Part shown: positions 11,277-23,200 of the stretch, one piece after another
Layout: every line of letters starts with the position of its first letter
Position numbering within the stretch: the first letter of the stretch is position 1
Assembly: GCA_964247055.1 (NCBI GenBank)
Contig: OZ176053.1
Coordinates: 1,984,001 to 2,048,000 of the forward strand
DNA from: Paragordius varius
Taxonomy: Eukaryota; Nematomorpha
Direction of reading: 5' to 3'
DNA length: 64,000 nucleotides
Translations under genes and position numbers: made by a program
Notes under the pieces: model-generated
What the model saw: only the letters and a program-made list of their open reading frames with translations
What the model was told of the DNA's origin: nothing
Databases searched by the model: none

Positions 11277-14200
11277 TCAATATTTTTTATCCTGACTTCG
11301 CCATTTGCTGAAATCGATGTCTGGAAGCTTGTCGCAATATAAGACCGGATTGCTAAAATAGAGTATAATAATAAATTTTAAAATGTCAGCAAAATTATAT
11401 CTTTGATAATATTAAACGAAGAATTCAAATAACCCTCGAACAATTTAAATTCACGCTAAAAATAAATTATGTGTTTTCGGGATATAATAAGAAATATATT
11501 TTTATGCCATAGTTTATTATTTTTTCAGTATTATATCAAAATGTAATTTTTTTAAAATATTAAAAAAATATAGGTAATTTTTAATCTTAAAAACACATAA
11601 TTTCTTTTAGGGTTAATTTAAACTGTAATGGTATATTTGAAATGTTTAAGGGTGAATTTGAACTCTAAATGGTATATTGTAAATTAGTATAAAATGCATA
11701 TTATAATTTCATCGAAAACAATCAATCTAAAAAAATATTAAAATTTACTGAAGGCTTGGCTGTCGGAAAACATCTCTTTGGATAACATCAATTGTGTCAG
11801 TGTTGATACATGTTATCCGGCTTAATCGAATTTTTCGAATTTCTTGCAATTGATCTGACATTAAAATATAAAATTCTGTTTTTTTGGAATCAATAAAATT
11901 TTTAATAAATTTCAATTTTCTTATAAAAAGGATGATAAAATTTGTTTAACAACAAAAAATGTTTTCGAGTAAATTCAAGTGTTTCAATAATATAATAAAT
12001 TATTTTAGGGCATATTTTGAAAATTATTCATTTTCTAATTATTTGGTTTGTCCGCCCTCATTTTTCATAACTAACAAAATTATACCTTTGCGTTTTTTAA
12101 CTCAGAGATCATAAAATCATATTACCAGGTGTAAAAGGGTATGATATGACACCGGTCCTTGGAGCATTTTCATACCAAAACCTATCCCCGAAACGAGCAT
12201 TGTGAAATTGTAATCCAATAATACAAGCAAATGTTGGCCCCAATATACCATCCTGATTAGGTAATTCAGAAACTCCGGCAGGAAATAAATCCACATCATC
12301 AGGGTGCCTATGAGATTATTGAAAATGAAAAAAACCGTCGAGGAAAAGCATTAAATGCTTAGTAAAGTATGGGTGATTATGCTGAGTTTTGTCATAATTT
12401 CGAATCGTTTTTGACGATTTGGTAAGACAGTAGCGTATCGGTAAAAAGCAAAAAATGGTTGAAAATACAATTGTTTCCCATCTTACGGCATTAAATTATA
12501 ATTGATTATAGACTAAATTTATTTAATATCTTACGCTACTGTATTCCCAATAGGCCAACATTAATGTGCATACTGTAAATAAATACAGTATTTGTGAAGA
12601 TTTCAAAACATCATAAGGTTTTAGTTATCCCTTTTCAAAATGTAAAAAAAAGTATTTAACAAAAAAATTATAATATAACTGTTAAAAAGTTTAAGCGTAC
12701 TTATAAATAGTGGCCAAGCGTTCAGCAGCTCCTGGATACATTTCATGAGCCATGGAATAAAAATCTAGGAATCGATGAAATCCACAAAATTGGCGCCATT
12801 CATTGTAACCAGGGACGCCGTGTTCTCTGCCTCGAATCAAATTTAGCACCATTAAATCCATTCCTATGATAACAGCAGTTGATAATAATATGCAGTGTAA
12901 ACTTACTCGTTATATCATTTTATGTAAATGGCATAGTTTAATTTTTAATCAATGACTAAATATATTTATTGGCTAAAATATAAAGCTGAGATTCCTTATA
13001 ATTAAAATTAGGGCGCTGCAATACATAAATTTAATGTTCGTTTAAATTGTTAATAAAAACTATAATAAATCACATCCCTAAACTAATTGTTAAGGAAAGG
13101 AGACTGTTTATATCAGTTTTTCCCTAGCAGATAAATACAACATTTTAATCATTTGAAGGACTAATAGAAATACAAAGGGTATATTATATAATAAAATATA
13201 GTCACACTTGATTCTTTAATAATGTGTGGTAACTTTTGCATATAACAATTACAAAAACGATTAAATCTAAACGGTTTACTTAAATTTCCATGTGCAAAAA
13301 TGGTAGCACTTTGTCTATACTCCATATACCTCTTTTATACCAATTTACATTATTTTCTATTTCTCATTATAATTTGCAGTTTAAAACAATGAGTCATAAC
13401 TAAAAAATCAAAAAATTTGAAAAAAGTGTGGAATTCGTCTTTTGAAATAATAATTTGCCCCTATAGATTTTTACATTTTGTCTGCATGATTTCAAATTTT
13501 ATACTGTAAAATTATACCGAAAGGGCGATCATCATGTTCAAATAAATGGTCTTTTACATCTTCCGCTATATTATTGTCCATCAATTGACAATGTTGTTGA
13601 AACAATCCACGTATGATAGGATCCAAACCTTTGGGAAACGTGTCATTATAAATATTTTCGGGTCTGAAAAAATCGGTCCTCAAATGCAATGGCGACTCGT
13701 ATTCATTATTACGGCTTATGCGAAACATATCTTTGCTAATAAATTATATGGATTACTTAAATAATTTTATCAAATATTTATACAATTATATATAAATCAG
13801 GGATGTACAATACAAATAGCTAAACCGCATAACTCAAAAATTCCGGCGGGCCGAATTTCTAATATCCATGGACATTTTAAATATTTTTTAAATCTTAGAC
13901 ATATCATAATAAATTTTTTCCAGTTTGTTGCCAATTTAAATAGACTTATTCCATAAATTTATGTCAGAAATATCAATTTTATTAACATTTTATGAGCATA
14001 TTTAAGAGCAAAATATGTATTTACAAGTTTTCGCGGGCCGCCCATAATGTTTCGGAGGGCTGCGGACCAAAAATCCCTGCCCTAAAAAAGATTTTTTATA
14101 CCTCTACATCATAACTCATTTAAAGTTTATAATTATATAGATTAGTGGAAATGTTAAAAATATTTTGTTTTACACATTACATACTTGATTAAACTGTGCC

Positions 14201-17200
14201 CGAAACGAAAGGCGGCTGTTATGAAACCCTGATCGACTGTGGCATCCACTTTTTCATCATAGCCATTGAAGTAACCTGTGTGTGCTAGTTCAAGGTTAAA
14301 TCGTTTAATATCTTTGGTGCTTAGGATTATGGGTAGGAATTCGCTAAATGCAATATGCTGTATTTCGGCTGCAAGTATGCGCCTCCCTTCCTGATAACTA
14401 TACACATTGTATAATTCGTAAAATTTATTCACAAATTATAACAAATTTAAAAATCCACTTAAGGATATTAAATTAAAATAAAAATTTAAAAACTACCCAG
14501 ATATATTAAATAAGGTGTAATAAGCTGTATCTCTGAATTTGAATTACGATTTCGGGGATATGTATCGTTTTTCAAATATAAAATAAAAAGTGTACAATAG
14601 TGTTCTACTGATTATGCAATTATTTTCTTTTAACAAAAAAACGTTCAAATTTAGCATATAAGAGGCCTGAAATACGCCCTAAAATATTTTATTTCAAAAT
14701 TTAAAAATAGATAAATGGCTGTCAAAATTAGAATAGAATCAGCAGAATTCCCACGCTTTTATTTAAATTCATATTTTTTTGATAGTGTGTAAACGATTAT
14801 CAACAATAAACTTACAGTAAAAAATAGAATATTAAAAAAAATCTAAATAGGACAAGTATATATATAAAAAGACAACCATACTTTTTCAAACCTTAATTTT
14901 TCCCATATAAACTATTTAGTCATCATTTAACATATAATAATTCCGAGTACATGCGAATTATATCTCTACTCCCTATTTTGCGCAATATGATGAGTTATAA
15001 TTAAAACAGTTGTATTTTACAAAAATATTTGTTTTCACCAGAATTAAATTACAGTATGCATTTTAATGTCTGTTAAGTAATTTTATTGCCTGCCAAATAA
15101 CATAAATGGTTTATCAAAAGCGTAAAATACTGACCCACGAAATTATTTCGTAGTACACATATGAAAGAAGATTGACGTGAGAATTAACATAGGCTTTAAT
15201 TTGATGGATATTTTGTAATGTTAAATGAGAATATTATAGCAATTTATGTTAACATTTGTAATATTGTTGTTACGTATTTAGATGCGGAATTTTGTGGGTT
15301 TTTATCTTTGATAAATTAATAAATAGTAAAATACGTATTTTAAGATATTTTATGTTAATTATTCCTAAATTTAATAATAAATATTTTTCAACATGCTAAA
15401 TACCTGTATTAATTAATCTTGGTATTATAATTTTATATAGTTGTTATTACTAATTAAAAAAACACAGGTAAATATATATTTGTGAAAATTTAAGTAGATT
15501 TTTGTCTTTTATGTTTTGCATTATTTTTATCAGGTAAAAATTGCGGTTTTAAATAAATTTCCTAAAAATTTAGTTTTTTTTTGTTTTTTAGGTTTTGCAT
15601 TGTTAGTTGTAATTAATTACTACATATTTTGGACATTATAATAAATAGAGGTAAAAATTGCGGTTTTTAACAAATTCAGTAAAAATTTAGTTTTTTTTGT
15701 TTTTTTAGGTTTTGCATTGTTAATTGTAATTAACTACTACATATTTTGGACATTTTAATAATTACAGGTAATAATTGCGGTTTTTAAAAAATTTAGTAAA
15801 AATTTTGTTTTTTTTGTTTTTTTAGATTTTGCATTGTTAATTGTAATTAACTACTACATATTTTGGACATTTTAATAATTACAGGTAAAAATTGCGGTTT
15901 TTAACAAATTTAGTAAAAATTTTGTTTTTTTGTTTTTTTTAGGTTTTGCATTGTTAATTGTAATTAACTACTACATATTTTGGACATTTTAATAATTACA
16001 GGTAAAAATTGCGGTTTTTAACAAATTCAGTAAAAATTTAGTTTTTTTTATTTTTTTAGGTTTTGCATTGTTAATTGTAACTAACTACTGCATATTTTGG
16101 ACATTATAATAATTACAAAATTTAGTAAAAAGTTAATTTTTTTGTTTTAGAGGATTTTCATTGTTAATTGTAATTAATTAATTTTGGACATTTCAATTAA
16201 TAAAGGTAAAAAATGAGGTTGTTTTTATATTTAATAAAATTTAATATTTTCTTGTTTTTTTATTTAATATTGTTAATTGTAATTAATTACTACATATTTG
16301 GAAATTTTAATAAATACAGGTGAAAATGGCGGTTTTTAACAAATTTCAAATGTAACATATCTTGTATCATTGTTATTTAATTAATTACTAAATATTTTGG
16401 ACATTTAAAAAACTTGTGTAAATTGCGGTTTTTATTAAAATAGTAAATTTTATTTTTTGTTCAACCTTGCTAATTTATTTATCACTATATATTTGTGATA
16501 CATTGATATATACAGGTAAAAATTACTATGACTTGCGGTTTTTTGAATTTTTTAAAATATTTTTTTTACATTGATAACTTATATAATAAATATAGTTAAC
16601 ATATCTGAGTAGGTAAAAATGCATGTTACGGTTTTATGTTTGACATTTTATTTTCCATCAACTATTTATATTTTAACAAACAACTTATGTCACCAAAGAT
16701 TGAAAATAAGATCAAGATATATAAAACATCTTTTAAAGTATCTGAATATCGCCAAATATAAATAAATTTATTTAAATTATAAATGTATAATTATACAAAA
16801 TATTCATATTATGTTTGAAATTAACATTCTTCTTATTGATATTAATACAGGTAATTTGTTTATATAAATGATGTACGATGCGGTGTGCGTTCATGATGAT
16901 CATATGGATTGAAGAATAGTATAAGATTGACTTGGCTTTTTAACAACTAAATTTGCAAAAAAATATTTTCTTCATGATAAAAAATTCAAAAATGATACTT
17001 TATGTTTTTTTCGTTCTACCATCATAAACTATAAATATGAAAATGCTTATATGATTTCACCATACCAATGACGTCAAATAGAAAATAGAAACAAATAATT
17101 TTTTTCAAAAGCTTGGAATGCAACAGCACTCCAAAAGCAGGCAACACTAACATTGTTTGCTTTGGTGAAGAATAATTTTTTATATTTATAGTTTAGGATG

Positions 17201-20200
17201 GTAAAACGAAAACGTAAAATAAGGTATCATTTTTGAATTTTTTATCATGAAGAAAATATTTTTTTGCAAATTTAGTTGTTAAAAAGCCAAGTCAACCTTT
17301 TGAGTTTCCTTTCAAACTATGAATGTTTCCCCCAATATTTCCAGGTATCAATTTTCTAATATATCAATTATCTTATATTTTAGGTGATAGAATCTACCTA
17401 AAAAATGATGGTGATTAAAATATTCAGGATTATCTACATCTTATACTATTCTTCAATCCATATGATCATCATGAACGCACACCGCATCGTACATCATTTA
17501 TATAAACAAATTACCTGTATTAATACAATAAGAAGAATGTTAATTTCAAACATAATATAAATATTTTGTATAATTATACATTTATAATTTAAATAAATTT
17601 ATTTATATTTGGCGATATTCAGATACTTTAAAAGATGTTTTATATATCTTGATCTTATTTTCAATCTTTGGTGACATAAGTTGTTTGTTAAAATATAAAT
17701 AGTTGATGGAAAATAAAATGTCAAACATAAAACCGTAACATGCATTTTTACCTATTCAGATATGTTAACTATATTTATTATATAGGTTATCAATGTAAAA
17801 AAAATATTTTAAAAAATTCAAAAAACCGCAAGTCATAGTAATTTTTACCTGTATATATCAATGTATCACAAATATATAGTGATAAATAAATTAGCAAGGT
17901 TGAACAAAAAATAAAATTTACTAATTTAATAAAAACCGCAATTTACACAAGTTTTTTAAATGTCCATATTTAGTAATTAATTAAATAACAATGATACAAG
18001 ATACAAAAAATGTTACATTTGAAATTTGTTAAAAACCGCAATTTTTACCTGTAATTATTAAAATGTCCAAAATATGTAGTAATTACAATTAACAATGCAA
18101 AACCTAAAAAACTAAATTTTTAGTAAATTTATTAAAAACCGCAATTTTTACCTCTATTTATTATAATGTCCAAAATATGTAGTATTAATTACAACTAACA
18201 ATGCAAAACCTAAAAAACAAAAAAAAACTTAATTTTTAGGAAATTTATTAAAAACCGCAATTTTTACCTGATAAAAATAATGCAAAACACAAAAGACAAA
18301 AATCTACTTAAATTTTCACAAATATATATTTACCTGTGTTTTTTTAATTAGTAATAACAACTATATAATATTATGATACCAAGATTAATTAATACAGGTA
18401 TTTAGCATGTTGAAAAATATTTATTATTAAATTTAGGAATAATTAACATAAAATATCTTAAAATACGTATTTTACTATTTATTAATTTATCAAAGAATAA
18501 AACCCACAAAATTCCGCATCTAAATACGTATCAACAATATTACAAATGTTAACATAAATTGATATAATATTCCCAAAATTTAACATTACAAAATATCCAT
18601 CAAATTAAAGCCTATGTTAATTCTCACGTCAATCTTCTTTCATATGTGTACTACGAAATAATTTCGTGGGTCAGTATTTTACGCTTTTGATAAACCATTT
18701 ATGTTATTTGGCAGGCAATAAAATTACTTAACAGACATTAAAATGCATACTGTATTTTAAACATCAATTTTCGATTGCTATAAGTGATCTTAATATAATT
18801 ACAAAAATATACTAAATTAAAAATTAAACTAAAAAAACATATTTGTCCGTTTTTAGGTTTGTTCTGTATAATTTCATTTTTTAATGTAATTCGTAATTTA
18901 TTTAAAGGCTATAAAACTTACAGCTTTTCATCGTCCCAATGCGGATTTATTTTAGCCAAATAGTATACTATTCTATTGTGTTCTCGCATAAATATTGTGT
19001 GAACCGATATGAGTGGTGAATTTTCATTCGTTCGTTCATCACCTATAATACATGATAAATGATATCATTTATTATTTATTTATAAGTTTTTTAATCAACA
19101 TAAATATGAGAATCTCAAGCTTTTATACTTAAGGTTTACAAAATATTTGATACATATTACTTATTTGCATTATAAAAAATATTACATTATATAAATTATA
19201 CATTTTTCAATCAACATATTTGTAAAAATATGGACCTCTCAAATTCTAACACCTATGGTCTCTCGAAATATTTAAAACATATTACCTCAACGTACCTGCA
19301 GCAAAACAACGAAATGGTCCAGTTTTATTAGCGCATTGTTCTGAAGCTGGTCTATTCCCTACCGGTAACAAAGGTAGGAGATATGGGTTTTCTGGATTTT
19401 CTTGAGTTTTTAACAAACCTATTATTACAGTTTTTTTGGTGTTCATTGTAAAATTTTACAAATTATGATTGGAAAGATTTCAAAAAATTATAGATGTATT
19501 AGTTATCTTTATTTTTTATTGGGGTAAGATTTTAAATTTAAAATATTATATATTAGATTGTGAATAATTTGCATATCTCAGATCGGATTGTACATATATA
19601 ATATACACTGCACTATCTTGTAAAATATACAGTAAAATTGAAATTATACGGTAAAAATATTAGAACTGAATGACAATACGTTTTTAACATTCATTTTTTT
19701 AATATAACCAATTTTGGGTCGCAAAATAGGGAATAGCGTTGTAAATTTTTACACATCCAATATAAATACTGTAAATTTTAATTAAATGAAACCATTATAA
19801 TTTTTCAGATAATAGTTGGCACTACATTCTAAATTATTTAATTGAGAAAAAAGGTTATATTTATTTAGGTTACCATATTCAAAAGCCCGTAGATTGTTAG
19901 CAACTGCGTGTTTGGAACCGTATATTTGTGATCCATCGATATAGGACGTTACCTCATTCAACTGCTGTCTAACACCTAATTACATGAAAAGTTTTATCTT
20001 TTAATACAGTAATGCATTTTAATGGTAGCTTATTTCACTCTATAAAAGGGCAAGTTGAAACACAAAAGTGTATGGAAAAGAAAGGAAATACAGTAGCGTA
20101 TGCAGTAAAAGATTGTTAGTGCAAAATAATCAAAACACAAAACAGGGGGATATTATGGATATGTTTATAAAATAAGACTGAATGATAATCGAAATATGAA

Positions 20201-23200
20201 AATTGAGGACATTTGGTCAGCACATTTGGTATTGAAAAGCTAATAAAATTTTTGTGAGAAATATTTATGATGTTTTTTATTGAAAATTTAGAAAATATTT
20301 ATGAATACTCAGAGGAAAATGAAGCCACAATACCAAATATTCAACAAACTTCTAGAAATGTATTACAGGATATATCCAATTTAGATAACGTTACTAGAAG
20401 ATTAGATAATATTATTTAACATGTTGCATTAGAATTATTGTTCATATATACTTATTTCACAATAGTGTTAATAAATAGATTTTTATTATTATAATATATG
20501 GTTTTTATTGTTGCACATTTAAGAAAATTGTTAAAAATATCATTGTGTTTAAAATCTTTCCGTTGATCTGTGTAAAAGACAAGGTGTCGGTTAATAAAAA
20601 ATAATATAAGTAATGCATTTAACAAGTAAACTTATGTAATTTATTTTTAACTACAAAAACCCCAAATTTTAAAAATCCTTTAATTTTTCACCTCACGCTT
20701 ATTTAGTTTTAAATAGATCGAGAAAAGCAAGTAATAATTTAAATAAAGATCTTGTATAATTTCTAATTGTATTTGTATACAGTTCCATAATTCAAATCAC
20801 GAATGTTCTACCATTAAGTGAAAAATAAACATTTTTTAATAAAAAATCTGGGAAATAATGTTTCACTAATATTTTTACAATTTTTCATTGCAATTTTACA
20901 AAAAAAAATGCGCATTTTTACATATACCAAGATTGTCCCCTGATTTTGTATACACTATCCATAATATTCCCCTGTGTGTTTTTTAGATTATTGCGCACTA
21001 ACAATCTTTTACTGCATACGCTTAATTGCTTATTTAACATTTTGTTGTTTTTTGCACACAGTACTACAGTAGCGTATGCAGTAAAAGATTGTTAGTGCAA
21101 AATAATCTTAATTAACACAAAACAGGGGGACAATTTTCATATATTAATTATCATTCAGTCCTAATTATAAACATATCCATAATATCCCCCTGTTTTGTGT
21201 TCATTAAGATTATTTTGCACTAACAATCTTTTACTGCATACGCTACTGTATGTTGCAAATTGCCCTTATAGTGTGAAATAAGCAACCATTAAAATGCATA
21301 TTGCACCGTAAAATTAAACTAATTTTTGAAACTTGCAACACCGCATAGCTCATAAAAAGTTAAAATTTAAAAGTTATAAAACATAAACTATAGATTGGCA
21401 CAGATATGCAAAAATACTTTTTCAACGTAAAAAAATTACGCAAATAGCTGTTTTATTAAAATACAACGATAAATGAATTTGCCTTAAACGGGAGTTTTTA
21501 AATCTGTTTATAAAAAGTAGATAGTTTGATAAATACATATCAAAAATGAATATAAAATTAACCTAAACGACAATCTCTGGGAATAGAAGGGAGAGACCTA
21601 ACAGCTTCCATACAAGTTTGATTAACACGACTAAAGAAAAAATCATCCGCCGGCAGTTCAACTGGCATACATTGGGGGTGCCCTATATTTTGTCCGCAAC
21701 ATAGGAGACGTCCTTGTTTAAATCCTATATACCATAGAATTTTAGCAAATTACCATTTTAAACAAGCGATTTCAATAAGCCAAAAAAGTCTAAAATTGAT
21801 ATATATATATATAAATTTAATCCATAAAATTGTGTAATGTTACCATAAAATGATCAATAAATATTTTTAGCTTTTTTTGTGTCAAAACTTTTAACAATAA
21901 ACCGGTTGGACTAGATGCAAGGGCGAATTCGTGATCCATTAGCTGTCCAAAGGCCATTACCATAGCTGTGAGCACAGGGTCCTCCAATGTTTTAGTTGGC
22001 AGAGTGGTTGTGCTAATTAAACGAGGATTTGGTAATTCCGTCCCATCAAACGATAATCGGGGCGAGTTTAAACCTAAAATTCAGGGTTGTTGCAGTAAAT
22101 TATAGATAAGAGTGCTCTAAGGTTTCAAAAACTTATGTATAAGGTTGAGAAGGTTGGCCCTAAAAATGTATTCTTCATACAATTTTATGGATATTTTTAT
22201 GTTAACATACTAGAGTCACAGCATTCCATTCTAATTTAACATTAATCATGTCAATTAATACATAAAATTGCCCTTAATACTTTTCGGGCCGATTGGAAAA
22301 AACATTATAAATATATTTTAATAAAGTATTTGAATTTAACACGGTAAATCACAAGTGCATAACTAAGATTAATATGTTTGTGTTTGTAGTATTAATAGTT
22401 AAACCAAACCACACGTTTTTGAACATCATAATTAATTTTTTTTTATTTTAATGGCTAAAATAATGTTTTATATGACGCGTTTTTCATACATCTGAAATAG
22501 TTTTGGATTTTATTTATTTGCATATAAGTCAAGCATTATACCATCGCCATAGTCGGGGTATATGAAGCGAATGGGTGGGCTAAAAGATGTTCCCCAAATA
22601 GGGTTTTTGAGATTGTTGCAAAAACCATCAATTTCCCGGTATAATGGATGACACAATCTACGCTTGTAAATGCGATATTTGTATGGGCAATTCCGATGGA
22701 GTGTCGTATTGTAGAGGGGTAGACTATTAAGGTATGCAGCTAATTCATATTTGTTGTATTGCCCACTAAATAAGTTATATATCGAAAACAACTGTTAAAA
22801 ACTGTAAAATAAATGAAAAAGTTATTACATATATCAAAAAATAACTGTTAAAAACTGTAAAATAAATGTTTTTTAACTAAAAATTATTATATATCAAAAA
22901 ATAACTGTTAAAAACTGTAAAATATATGTTTTTTAACTAAAAATAGTTACAGAAAAATTAGTTAGTATTGTCATACTCTAAAAGTCGGCCAAGCGTATCA
23001 GAAGCAAAGGATGAAATAAATCCCAGTCTGACTTTGCGAAACATGAAGGGTGCACCACTCAGTACCACGCTATCTAAATCATCTACATAAAATTTTTATA
23101 ATAATATAAGCAAAATTATGGATTGGGGTTTCATTAAAGATATCTCTATATGGTTCAACTTTCCTTATATAAATTATTTAGTTACAATAAATTGGTTGAA

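Larger units (their letters stand above)
20007..21305. mobile_element. MITE family A host element carrying two nested family B insertions
   Basis: The outer element starts CAGTAATGCATTTTAATGG after TA and ends near CATTAAAATGCATATTG. Removing the two inserted B elements restores a short A element like the one at 30708-30854. In intron 5 of the peroxidase gene. Confidence 0.8.

Noticed and set aside
15052-18752. Assembly palindrome artefact
   Set aside because: The arms differ in tandem-unit number and point changes, the ends carry a TA duplication and a MITE with the same termini exists elsewhere, so a real foldback is favoured, though long reads should confirm it.
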